This document shows, piece by piece, positions 52,901 to 62,336 of a DNA stretch of 64,000 nucleotides. Source of the stretch: [Phialemoniopsis] sp. UDSM-2020 (Eukaryota; Ascomycota; Sordariomycetes; Thyridiales; Thyridiaceae). Location of the stretch: assembly GCA_018873225.1 (NCBI GenBank), contig JAEILZ010000004.1, positions 3,100,001-3,164,000 of the forward strand, in the 5' to 3' direction. Numbering within the stretch: the stretch's first letter is position 1; the number at the start of each line of letters is the position of its first letter. Position numbers and translations under genes: made by a program. The notes below the pieces were generated by a model. The model had not been told where the DNA came from, did no database searches, and saw nothing but the letters and a program-made list of their open reading frames with translations.

Positions 52901-54478
52901 CTAGCACCTGGTGAAGATGAGAGAGAGTCGTCGTCGGAAGAGGAGGAAGACGAAGAAGGGCTCTATGATGGTGCGCCTACCACTTTGCTCGCGGAACTGC
53001 AGAAGCGAAAACAACAGCAGAAGAACCGCACGCGGCCCATTACTAAAGCCTTCCCCAACGGCATGCACTCGACCCTCCTGGAGCTCGATACCGTCGCCGA
53101 GGTCGAGCGCAAGCAACGCCAGGGCAAGCGAATCAACCTTGCCTGGGAAGACCCGAACGCAAACCCCTACGGCCCCGATAGTGAAGAGGACGAGGATGTC
53201 CCGCTCGGCATGCTCTACGCCGCCAAGGCCGCTGGCAACAACGATATCTCTGCTGTCGCTGCTGAGATTAACCGACCTCTCGGCCTGATGGAGAAGAAGG
53301 CGCTAGAGGACAGTGAGCCTCTAAGCAGGAGACGTGACAGGCTACAGGGCCGTGACCCAGGACCGAGCGTATATCTGGGCAATGGGTTGGGCATCAACAA
53401 CCCTAACCGCATGAGCCAGATGACTCTCACGCCGACCATTGCCGCCCTCAATAGAAATGGTGCTCTCGGCGGAGGTCAGCAGCCACCCGCCATCCCTGAC
53501 GAGCCCGAAGAGGAGGAAATCGAAGGCGAGACACTCGCAGATCGTATGCATCGCCTGAAGACCCGCGATGGTGCCGACAGCCCTCTGCCCCTCGCCCGCC
53601 CCGTCAGTCGCGCCTTCTCCGCCGAACTCCTCTCCCAATTCGGCGATCTCGAAGACGAAAAGCCCAAGGCCGAAGCAGCCAACAAGAAGAAGACCGTCCA
53701 ACACCCACCCGAGGAAGAGGAGACGCTGGGCCAGCGCCGCAAGCGTCTGCAGGCCGAGAAGGAAGCCCGCGAGCGCGAGATGGGCTCGAGTGCAGCGGGC
53801 GGAGGCCTTGCCGTCAACACAGGCGCGCTGCACGCGCTCACGGGGTCGGATCGGCTCTCACGCCGCATCTCCATGGCTGACGTGCTCGGCGCGCATCCGG
53901 CTGACCACGCGAGAGGGGCTGTGGACCCGCGTGAGCAGGAGCGCCTGCGCCAGGAGGAGATGGTACGGCAGTCGGCGCGCGAGAAGCAGGAGCGCGTGCG
54001 CATGGCACGGATGCAGGCTCAGCAAGATGCTGCGGCGGCGGCCGCAGTCAAGCCTAACGGTTACATGGGCGGCCGTTTCAACGATGGCGCTGCCGGTGGT
54101 TGGGGCATGGCCGGCGGCGACGGTCCCGGGTACGGGCGATGGGCCAGCCAGGCGCCTACGCAGGGCACGATGATGGGCAACAACAGGCAGAGCGTTGCTA
54201 TGAGTGGGTATGGCGCGGGTATGCCAATGCACATGCAGCAACAACAACAGTTCCAGCAGCAACAGCAGTTCCAGCAGCAGCAGCAGCAGCAGCAGATGAT
54301 GGGTATGAACGGGTACGGATACCCCACTGGTGCCGCCGGCGCGATGAACATGAATATGAACATGAACGGCATGTACGGCGGGATGGGTATGGGCATGGGC
54401 ATGGGTATGATGCCGATGCAGCCCACGCAGGGCCAGGTCGATATGGTCGAGCGGTGGAGGCAGGGAGTCCAGCCTTGA
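49913..54478 (+). CDS. Large low-complexity fungal protein with polyQ and Met/Gly/Asn tail
   Basis: Single exon, 1521 residues. The first 350 residues are Ser/Thr/Pro/Ala-rich. Ordered-looking islands follow: VRAGAFLGNIAQLEDIAERL, a block around residue 735 (KLSRKPKAAERNVRRSQIL then AMPMDARGSRIWLPDPLEG), GKRINLAWEDPNANPYGPDS, and EGETLADRMHRLKTRD with a related ETLGQRRKRLQAEKEARER. The stretch from about 1350 is helical and charged, possibly a coiled coil. The tail has a polyQ tract broken by Phe (about residues 1443-1462), then alternating Met-Asn and Gly-Met, ending VDMVERWRQGVQP. I recognise it only as a conserved Pezizomycotina protein of unknown function. PolyQ and Met-rich tails suggest condensate or multi-partner behaviour; that is inference. 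Confidence 0.85.
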   Translation: MAPIADGAVLATAYDDTRHSGSRSPASAPSSPDTSSSVRSPTESPMTYSSPLAELSFTPLSLTNSEFLSPLPTSSSQKYNNSIASIFAAASAGIVDDDAGDGNEEEYQGRRRDSQTNFAPTTPLQPQQQGTSTANRTRAPPPTAGDPATPSKMATQSPPQPPTADAPQGGHDVRASPKSPEMTDEGADNSSNLASTDASQSLGVATPTTTTAEIKVPKATRPTASSSSASPATATAPLSSQENPAKSASEKTSASTDSQHLGPSQLRASPHASGQEQDSIAVPSSASDATKGNDPHADATHSSPTSTTIIRPKFLSHEPQPQATQGKKPASQASSDPEAADDRDTLGPEIVRTTSSTANTPLCHPVPDFVPNVRAGAFLGNIAQLEDIAERLSMTSSIEDAIREEHRELKRSDSRRSSILAANLKNSGLETDTQDFAPSFAKPTSIIDINSTARLGGYSPSGFVMSPAHSLSSSRLRSSSKASATGPLSVSGGSDRVVSPEEGFPVLSRHGPGKASVRSVQSNKQTLPEIVEDELPVTLTQDALDEADRIVASGQQIDEDETLRVNAYQRIDMDFRSGLGLDFDLTPNAESWPQQQMLGYNNNNCDVSPMSFDDQQTPQQHQANPMEYAAHYDVPQQRPQDYERPTTSGSGGTFEQAQMAFGDFDGVHCDPERADVADMPELQMPQPQPQDKRMSRPMRPAAPRPQSYFDMDTGQQMLYYPARVPAMLNLPPKLSRKPKAAERNVRRSQILSAMPMDARGSRIWLPDPLEGSTGAPLIETEEQQNDDILAEPSPGDRPESRFLDQASPQESEPSPLMPEEAPLNQEYRRPQKLGDKRKSKMSTLSDIPAALRASAFFDVPSAPPPQIEIKNGSAMDTLDSILNASAAAPVSAFTDHAFAGKLGAEVYGLEKKSKKKADKEREKALLRASSANPLGDEKKRGSFLSLVGHMKKNSMSSGHRTVIAAEGTVDERQRLSSHVDGDMMSPTLSDTAAAGALAPGEDERESSSEEEEDEEGLYDGAPTTLLAELQKRKQQQKNRTRPITKAFPNGMHSTLLELDTVAEVERKQRQGKRINLAWEDPNANPYGPDSEEDEDVPLGMLYAAKAAGNNDISAVAAEINRPLGLMEKKALEDSEPLSRRRDRLQGRDPGPSVYLGNGLGINNPNRMSQMTLTPTIAALNRNGALGGGQQPPAIPDEPEEEEIEGETLADRMHRLKTRDGADSPLPLARPVSRAFSAELLSQFGDLEDEKPKAEAANKKKTVQHPPEEEETLGQRRKRLQAEKEAREREMGSSAAGGGLAVNTGALHALTGSDRLSRRISMADVLGAHPADHARGAVDPREQERLRQEEMVRQSAREKQERVRMARMQAQQDAAAAAAVKPNGYMGGRFNDGAAGGWGMAGGDGPGYGRWASQAPTQGTMMGNNRQSVAMSGYGAGMPMHMQQQQQFQQQQQFQQQQQQQQMMGMNGYGYPTGAAGAMNMNMNMNGMYGGMGMGMGMGMMPMQPTQGQVDMVERWRQGVQP
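54236..54299 (+). repeat. CAG/CAA repeat encoding polyQ
   Basis: CAG/CAA codons dominate, coding QQQQQF-QQQQQF and then eight Gln. Mixed CAA and CAG codons argue for selection on the Gln tract rather than a pure unstable triplet repeat. Confidence 0.8.
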
Positions 54479-56475
54479 TTCGTCCCGCGGACGGTATGAT
54501 TGGGGGACAAGGCTTGATCATCCTACGGTGTGTATTGGGGTAGGGTTTGGATGCATATACTTAGGGAGGAAGGACTTGGATGTCCCCCATACCCCTTGTT
54601 CGTTTTACATTACATTACACACACTCAGCATAGCAAGGGGCGTTCGTTTTGATGAGCACACCACGCGCGAAGCATGCATGCGGATTACCTGAGTAGAGCA
54701 TTTACAAATGATGGGGGAATAGACTAGGTGTGTCTGAATACAAAGCATTTGTTAAAACAACTTTAAAGGTCTTGAGTGAGGGTATTGATGTCGTGTTCTG
54801 TTTGTGATGTCTGTGAATTCGACTCATTAGTATAACCAGGGGCAATTTGTCTGATCTTGTTCTTTCCGACCCTCGGTCTTTGAGCTCAAGGGACAAGATG
54901 AGGGTGTCTTCAGAGGCAATGGGAGGCCAGCTCAGGCGATACCAGCTTTGTTGAGGCCATCTCAAATCCAGATCAGGCCGCCGCATCAACAATGCCATTT
55001 GAGGCCGATGGCATCCAGCTTGGGATCACAAAGCAAGGCCCACACAATGAAACACCCCCAACCGGCACTCTTTCGCCAAAACAATCTTATACTGCTATTC
55101 ATTTTAATATTTTAATTAATGAACCTGATTTGTGGCCAATTCAGTCCTGTGTGAATCTAGGGTTAAGTGGTCAGCAAGGCACGAGCCACATAAAGCCGAA
55201 TAGTCTCAGCCATACCTCTCGGGTCAACCGCGTTTCACTTTCGCGTTCACATCACAATAACCAAAGAACCTGCAATTTGAAAGTGGTTTTCACATCTCTC
55301 GCTCTCCCTCTGAAGAGAATGTACCTGCTACCTTTCCTTTTGCGTAGTCCCACCGCAAGAGTGATCGTACCAGGTACCTGCCGAGTTGAGAGTCTCCAAG
55401 ACCAAGCAAAACACCACCACACTCAGTTCACGACGCGTTTCTCACATACGCGATCACCTTCTAGTAGCTTCGAGATAGACTCAGAATAATAGAATCAAAT
55501 CGAATTTACTGAATTACAAGGCGGTCACTAGCGGCGAGAACGCAACCTGCAAACACTCTGAGTCTCCTATAAATACATCCTTCCCCCCCTCAACATCGCA
55601 GCGCCCGTTCCTTCCTCCACTCTCACACCCTCACTTTTCAAAACATCACCACATATCATTTTCACTTTTTCACGTCTCATAATTCTCATCAAGTCGTTGC
55701 AGGAAGCCTCTATCTCATAATCCAGCTTCGCGCCTTCTCTTTCTGTTCCTTTCCTTGAGTCTCATCTACACGCTTTTATCACAATTCCAACCACCGCCTC
55801 ACACCACATCCGACTTTCACTTTACTGCACAGGCATCATGAAGTATATGAACGCACCAGAATTCCCTGCCGCTTATCAGCATCGCATGGCTGCACATTCC
55901 ATTGTTGATTTCCCCGCATCATATGTGCAGACCTGAGAAGTATAACATATCACCGCCGTTTCACAATCCTTTGTATCAGAGCTTCTGCTGACAATCTGGT
56001 TTCCAAACATGCAGTTTCCTTTACCTCTCTTTATATCTATACACAAATCTCAACATTCTATCTCCTCCCATTCTCCCGTGCTAGTCGAGCTGGACTCATG
56101 GGACTCTCAAGCTCAAGAAAACTCTTGGCCTGATCCAGCACGAGGTTGGACTTCTCGATTCTCCCCATAGCTCCTCATAGTTGCGAAGGGTCACCGTTCA
56201 TTGTTGCCCCGGCAGCTGGGCCAGCACGAGCAAGGCTGGACTGGCCAATGTCCTGGTCAGATTGATCTGCACGCAGGTGCCACACACCTGGGACCTAGAG
56301 CTTCCCAGTTGCCCTGGCAGTCATGTTCTGCCTCAACTTTGCTACATTCACTTGCAAAAGGACATCACTGCAGCGTCAAGCTCACTCTCCAGGATTGTGT
56401 ACTATATTGTACTATGCACGTCTTTCCCCTTTTTCCTTTCTCCTATATATATCGACACTTTTCAAACGTTACCAC
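54479..56475. other. Intergenic, 2 kb, with promoter-like leader
   Basis: A TATAAATA at 55568-55575 is followed by about 250 bp of C/T-rich leader and then an ATG at 55838. That ATG opens only 33 codons (MKYMNAPEFPAAYQHRM...) before TGA at 55936. It looks like the promoter and first exon of a gene whose body is now lost or scrambled downstream. No other feature is seen. Confidence 0.35.
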
Positions 56476-56763
56476 ATGATCTCGGACGCCATAGCCGATT
56501 GGAAGAGGGCACAAAACAGAAAGAAGAACGTGCAGAAGAGGGCCAAGGCAAAGGCCAAAAAGCTCGAGCAGCGTGAAGCCGAGAAGGCCATTCCTGCTGC
56601 GGGACAGTCTGAGGTGTCGACGCTTGTTGGCGACGAGTCTGACGTCACCGCCAGCTCGAAGACGAGCAAGGGTGAGACTGTCGAAGGTCAGCAAGGTCCT
56701 GGCTTCTCAACCTGTCAGGAAGCCAAACGTCGACAATGGCCCAAGCAGATCTGGGACCGCTGA
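56476..56763 (+). CDS. Small basic Lys/Ala-rich ORF, uncertain
   Basis: ATG at 56476 opens 95 codons. The first 40 residues are very basic and helical (ADWKRAQNRKKNVQKRAKAK, AKKLEQREAEK), followed by GDESDVTASSKTSKGETVEG. TATATATA lies just upstream (about 56442-56450). A related stretch, GDDSDGMTSSKKMSKGTVVDD, occurs at 57744-57806, so this segment was duplicated locally. There is no known domain. It may be a fragment of a larger broken gene rather than a functional small gene. Confidence 0.3.
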   Translation: MISDAIADWKRAQNRKKNVQKRAKAKAKKLEQREAEKAIPAAGQSEVSTLVGDESDVTASSKTSKGETVEGQQGPGFSTCQEAKRRQWPKQIWDR

Positions 56764-57679
56764 CTGTTGATGAGGCCAACCTCATCCAGAAGCTGAGGGA
56801 CGAAGCAATCTCTCCCAGCTTCTGCCTCAAACGCTGCTCCCACTGTCAACTTGGGTAGCACACTGCGTTCAGGTCTCTTGCAGCCATTGATCAAGACTGG
56901 TCAGAATGACGAAAGGCTGGGTTAAATCCCAAGCCGACTGACACAAGTCTGCTTCTGCCTCCTGGGGCAATGTCTTGGCCGACGAGTCAACCAGCGAGGA
57001 GTGACAGCCGGAGCGATTGCCCCTGACCCCGGAGGTGGCACTGGGCCTCTCTACCTCGTCAACCGCAGACTTTCACACAGCCTGCCAAGGCTGCGCGGAT
57101 TGCCAACGAGAAGTAGTGTATGGACGTGGACGAGAGGTCAGAGCCCTTAGGCTCACTCGACCCAAACCCTCCGCAACCTCCCGCGAAGGGGCACAGGGAT
57201 CCTGACCATCTTATTCAGCCTGCTGTCCTGAGTATTCCACGAGCGGTATGCCACACAGAGCCTACGAACGTGCCACACTCACTAACTTTCAACGCAGCTC
57301 TCATAAATTCACACTTCAACTTGTTAGTCCATGTCTCTTCCTGGTCCAGAAGCACAGGTTGCTTGACTTGCAAAATACTTCCAACACCTACCGGCACTCA
57401 ATCAGAACATGTCCCTTCTATCATTCAAGCAGCTTGTCTACCAAGTACCAACTCCATCACTGCAGTGTCCATATTGAGCCTGACACAGTGGCCATCACAA
57501 AGTCTCCTGTTTGAATCGACGAGCAACCCTTTACACGCACGCACTAGTGTCCGATCAACATGTCTTATACACTTCCTACAACTCCATCCACCTCTCCCCC
57601 CACCCCCTGCCTCTCGGCAAGGCCGGTTCCTTTCATATAGCAACACATTCGCCTCTGCCTGCCTCGTCCAGGCCGGGCC

Positions 57680-59140
57680 TGCTGGCGATCGACCAGACAA
57701 AAAAGCTATTTTGGTTAGCATTCGCATGCTGGAATCGCTCGCTGGCGATGACTCTGACGGCATGACAAGCTCAAAGAAGATGAGCAAAGGTACTGTTGTT
57801 GACGACTAGCAGCCGATCCGTCCACCGACACAGCTGCAACCACTCCCCTTTCCTCAGTCTGCGCTATCAGCCGGGGAAAAGATGAGACAATCCAGCCCCT
57901 CCGAGACTGAGAGGATGTCAAAGACAAGCCAAAGTTCAAGACTTCGCTCTGCGTCCGGATCTTCAGTTTGCTAGCTCGAGCAGGTTCGACGAAATGCACG
58001 AGAGAGTTTCTGGCTCGATCTTGTATTACTTCTTGTATTACTACCTTTATATATACAAAAGCGCGGCTCCCGTCTTGCAAGTCCGCTAAGATCATGGCCG
58101 GCATGTTCACCGGCCAGTCGCGTGGCTACATTTTGGTCCGCTTCTCAGACGAGCAAGACCAGCAGCGAGCCCTCCTCGAGTTGCAGGGGCGCCTACTGAG
58201 GGTAACCGCCCAATGCGCATCTCCACTGCGACGCCGTTGTACCAACAATTGTATCAACAGCAGGATGGTCAGCAGATGATGCAGGCCCCCTGTTCAAGGT
58301 AACATGGAATACATGAATCGGGGCGGGCGGCCCGCAGTATTAGCTGCGGCTGGTGGCCTGTGTGGCTGAGATTGGCAATCAACCAGACGACAAAGCTACA
58401 AGATTCTTCCCCTCTTCGTCCGAGATATCTTCGAGATAACCAAACCACTTCGACATCGTACGACTCTTCTCGAGATGAAGGGCGCATGCTGCGACAACTG
58501 ACCGATGCGGTCTTCAGCTGTGGTGAGCCCTTGTACCAACAACTGTAACAACAGCAGGGTGTATGAACAGCAGGGTGGACAGCGAATGATGCAGACCACC
58601 CGTCCAAGGCAACATAGGGTACATGAACAGAACTGGCCAAGCTCAATGCCCTCACCATGGGCCTCGTTGGTTGGCCGTCTGACTGTCGAGCAGGACGGGC
58701 GGTCCGCAGTATTATCTGCTGTGGTGGCCTGTGTGGTCAGGCTGGCAATTAACCAGACGAGTACTCCCTGCAAAATGCTCGTGTATTATATATATATTAT
58801 ATATCTTGCACTGTGTTGGAGATGCAAGGCGTCTACTGTGGTGGTCGTCGGGTGCGCATCTCAACTGCGACGCCCAAGACTCGGTACGTTCTTCATCAAA
58901 CCATATGTGCAAGGGAAATTTTACTGACAATGTGGCAGATCCCACCAATACCAGCAGCAAGGGAGGACAGGGGCGCCCTCCTGGCGGCATCCAGGTAAGC
59001 CTCAATTATATCGCAAGCAAGTTGACATAAAAGCTAACCGCGCTCTCTTTTCCCTAGTAAAACCTGCTCCGCCGTCTTACTTCAGTATCGTTCTCTTACC
59101 ATTGCTTGGAGTTCAAGTGTCCTGCGGATAAAAGTCTCGA
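57680..59140 (+). pseudogene. Scrambled Csx1/Nam8-like RNA-binding gene remnant, copy I
   Basis: Pieces of a three-RRM protein of the Csx1/Nam8/TIA-1-like class lie here, out of register. At 58065-58210 is an RRM2 segment, ARLPSCKSAKIMAGMFTGQS followed by RGYILVRFSDEQDQQRALLE. After an indel comes RPMRISTATPLYQQ in a shifted frame (58205 on). The Gln-rich linker is duplicated at 58530-58640, with a stop in the second copy. The RRM2 end EMQGVYCGGRRVRISTATPK is at 58819-58883, ending at a GTACGT donor. The gene end (PPGGIQ-like, GTAAGC...CTAG, TAA) is at about 58970-59062 and its 3' flank matches that at 61.1 kb. Frames are broken by indels and AT-rich inserts, so no full protein can be made. 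Confidence 0.65.
58778..58810. repeat. AT-rich insert within RNA-binding remnant
   Basis: CTCGTGTATTATATATATAT-type sequence. Similar inserts occur at about 56394-56450, 58018-58060, 59641-59680, 59850-59890, 60279-60345 and 60679-60712. Most begin with (C)CGTGTA(T/C)(T/G)ATA, which resembles the codons for SRVRL at the end of RRM3. Confidence 0.6.
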
Positions 59141-61180
59141 GGGGTTGGCCTGTGTGGCTAAGACTGGCGATCAACCAGACGAGAGCTGCCATCGTGGCAG
59201 CTCAAAGTTCTCGACTTCTTTTTCGGGCTTGAAGAGCACTGCCAGCCCGGGGTTCAACCCCATGGCGGCGCAGCCGATGAATCAGGTTCGCCGGCCCTGA
59301 CAACCTGACACTATTCATGGGCTGGGTGGCCGCCGGGTTCGGTATCACAATACTACCGACCCGGGTTCAACCCCGTGGCCGCCCAGCCCATGAACCAATC
59401 CACGGACCCCAACAATACCATAAGCTTCCTGGGCTGGGCGGCCTTCGGGTTGGTACCTCAATGCTATCAGTCGGGTTTCAACCCCATGGCCGCCCAGCCC
59501 ATGAAACTATCTACCGGGTCCGGCAATACAACTTGTCGAGAGACTGGCGGTCTCTCGGGTTATGGGACCGAAGCCGAACTCCGCTCTTTCTTTGAGAGAC
59601 GGGGCAAGCAACCACCCGACGGCCACCTCGCAGTTCCGAACTCGTGTATTATATTGTACTCTATTGTACTTTATAGCTACATCCGTTCTTCCGGGGCTTC
59701 GGCGAGATCACTTGTTTGAAGATCCCTCCTGGAAAGGGTGCGGTTTGCTCGGCTCGTCCATCGTCATGCTGCGGAGATGGCGATCAACCAGATGGGGTCC
59801 TCCCTCTGGTACTCGATTTAGGTCTTCACGACCTATTTCGCATGATGGCCGTGTATTATACTGTACTCCATTGTACTTCTATTTATACACTCGCTCTTTC
59901 GCCGAGCTGCGGAGATGGCGATTAATCAGATGCATGGTTGTCTCGTCGTCGACACTTTCTTGATTTCGGCTTCACCAACTTCTCCCATGACGGAGCTCAC
60001 GACCAACGGTAGACGACTGGCGCACAACGACAAGTTCGTTCTCGTCTCGCTGTTCCAGGCGAGCTTCCTGTCTTGCAAGTCCGCGAAGATCATGACCGAC
60101 GCTGTCACCGGCCAATTTCAGAGTCCGTGTGCCGCGGACCAAGTACTGGCAATCAACCAGACGATAGCTGCTATTGCAGCTCACGATTCGACACTTTCAG
60201 TCTGTCTTTGGGCGGACTCTCCGGATATGCCCAAAGACGAACTGCGGTCCTTCTTAGGGGCCGGCCCGCGCTCCTGGCCGTGTATGATATTGTACTGCAC
60301 TGTACTATATTGTACCATACATTTTTTATATATATACGTACATATGTATAAAGATTACCGACTCCGCAGAGCCCGGAGCTCTTGCCAAAGGGCGACAACC
60401 AGCGTCAAGGTCGATGGCGTCGCTTCAGCCATCCTCGGCCACGTAGCCCGAGATGGCCACCCAGCCGATGAATCAGTTCACGGACCCGAACAACACGACT
60501 GTGTTCGTTGGCGGACTCTCCGGATACGTGACTGAGGACGAGCTGCGTTCCTTCTTCCAGGGCTTCGGAGAGATTACCTACGTCAAGATCCCTCCTGGAA
60601 AGGGTTGCGCTTTCGTGCAGTTCGTGCACCGCCACGCTGCGGAGATGGCGATCAACCAGCTGAGAGTTCCTCTACAGGGCTCGTGTACGATATATATATA
60701 TATTATATATCCGGCTCGTCTCGGCGGGGGAAGAGTGGTGTTCTGGGGCCGCCGCGGTCCTGCCCTGGCTGGCGATTAACCAGACGAGCCAAATCGGCAT
60801 ATATTTTACGCGTTGTCGCGCGGCCTGGGGACGTTCCCAGAACAACTCGGGAGTTGGCAATCCTTACCGCCATCGACTTTCCTCCCCCGCCTCATTACGG
60901 CGGCGGCGTGGCAACAGCCTCAGAGCCACCAGAGGAGGCCGCCACTAAGGCATGGCTCCTCAGGGAGGCCCGGGTGGTCCTGACGGACCTCACCACTTCG
61001 GTGGTAACCCCGGTCAGGGGCCCTCCCCCAGGCGGCATGCAGGTAAGCAAAGACCGTCCCACAATGGTGTTGATTGACATTGATTGCTAACTTCTTCTTT
61101 GTTCTGCAGTAAGGTGTGTTCCAATTTCTTACCATTGCTGTGGAGTTCAAGGGGTGTCCTGCGGCGTAAAGTCTCGAAAG
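59141..61180 (+). pseudogene. Scrambled Csx1/Nam8-like RNA-binding gene remnant, copy II
   Basis: A second set of pieces of the same gene. The RRM3 lead-in GFNPMAAQPMN appears at 59250, 59370 (degraded) and 59485. KIPPGKG with a broken HRHAAEMAINQM block is at 59719-59800, and another MAINQM piece is at 59915. RRM2 start NDKFVLVSLFQASFLSCKSA followed by KIMTDAVTGQ is at 60025-60120, after which the sequence diverges. An intact RRM3 is at 60453-60665. The following WGRSQNNSGVGNPYR block is at 60815-60870. The gene end PPPGGMQ, with a GTAAGC...TGCAG intron and TAA, is at 61020-61114. Order and frames do not allow one protein. Confidence 0.65.
60453..60779 (+). CDS. Open single-RRM frame inside the scrambled RNA-binding region
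   Basis: ATG at 60453 (context GAGATGGCC) opens 108 codons. Residues 1-71 are a complete RRM as in the third RRM of Csx1/Nam8-like proteins: MATQPMNQFTDPNNTTVFVG, with RNP2 as VFVGGL, then SGYVTEDELRSFFQGFGEI, and RNP1 as KGCAFVQF. It ends HAAEMAINQL. The remaining 37 residues run through an AT-rich insert and a partial second copy of the RVRLSWGR region, and are probably not native. It is either the best preserved exon of a pseudogene or a small functional single-RRM gene. A functional role would need transcript evidence. Confidence 0.4.
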   Translation: MATQPMNQFTDPNNTTVFVGGLSGYVTEDELRSFFQGFGEITYVKIPPGKGCAFVQFVHRHAAEMAINQLRVPLQGSCTIYIYIIYPARLGGGRVVFWGRRGPALAGD

Positions 61181-61294
61181 ATTCTTTTCAGGGGGGGGAG
61201 GTACGAGATCGACATTTATGTTGGCTGGGAGAGGGTCGCTGGATAGAGATGTACATTTATGTACGATATTGTCCGAAAGGTGTAGGATATGTGT

Positions 61295-61391
61295 AGGATG
61301 GGTGAACTTGAGCCTTGGATGGATGAGAATCAATGTTTTCTCGATAGTTGCCGGCGAGACCGTCAATGTCAAGGTCATTCGTGACCGCAAT
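61295..61391 (+). pseudogene. RRM1 first-exon fragment displaced downstream
   Basis: In the frame MGELEPWMDEN (61299 on), then VAGETVNVKVIRDRN (about 61343-61387), this matches the start of RRM1 in Csx1/Nam8-like proteins. It ends at a plausible GTATGT donor. It lies after the 3' end of the gene remnants although RRM1 should come first, and no RRM1 continuation follows. A one-base shift around 61327 (ATGAGAATCAATG) may break the frame. Confidence 0.6.
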
Positions 61392-62336
61392 CTCAGGTAT
61401 GTTTTGGTTCATTTAAATGGATGAGGAGTACGAGATCGACATTTATTGCTTGTTGGGAGAAGGAGTAACATCGGCTTTGTTGGTGGAGTATCTAAGCAGC
61501 ATGAATGAGGATTTTGAAAACGAAATCTATCCCAAGGTCATCATGAAGAGCTGTAGCTGTAACTGAAGCGTGATGTCCGTCCAATGAGTCGAGTGTCTGC
61601 TATATCTAAGGCGTGTGAAAGGATAGGATCGACCTTGTATCGATGCGGGGGTGTTATCGCTTTTTCGTCAGGGTGATCTTTGCCTTGGCGTTGTTGATAT
61701 GCTGTGACTTGCCTCGTACTGTGCATCGCCTAAGGAACTGGCTCGGCTTCCCGTACAGCCGCTAGCGACTGCGATGATCGCCGCCCTGGTTCTGCGGGAG
61801 ACGGGGCTGGGGAGCGCTCCAAGCTGCTCGGCTGCTGGGCATGACGCTCACGGCGGCGGGGGTGGGGTCAAACTTTTGGACAGTCACTTTAGCATGAAGG
61901 TACAGATGTCGTAGCTTACAGAACGAATTGTATTTGCTGTGACATTGTAAGTGAATGACAACCACACATAAACCTTTACCGACCTGAGCTCGTTGCACAG
62001 GATCATCTGTAAGGCTGGTCAGGTTGTCATGCAGCAATTGATGGAGACTTCCTCCCTGGCAAGTCGCTTAAAGAAGAGAATCACAATTATGATGTCAGCC
62101 CCCAATTTCTATTTGATGTTTAGTTTTTGACATAGTATCCATCTTTTTGTTCTGGCAGCCTGAGGTGGTGACGAGCAGCATTTTACTCAACGGCTGTCCA
62201 CAGGCTTACTTAACATGATGGTTTTTAACAACAATCCACTCCTTAGCGTGACGGCATGGCAACGCAAAGACTCACCGATCCCGAGGAGTCTAACGCGAAG
62301 GGCACTCCGCCAGAGAAGAAACAGGTGTGATCCTAT
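61392..62336. other. Intergenic, 945 bp
   Basis: No gene is supported. It lies between the RRM1 fragment and the 3' end of the C2H2 gene. Confidence 0.5.

Noticed and set aside
55838..61391. Repeat-induced point mutation as the cause of the scrambled RNA-binding region
   Set aside because: Copies differ by indels, reordering and AT-rich inserts as well as transitions, so RIP alone does not explain them; a RIP index was not computed.
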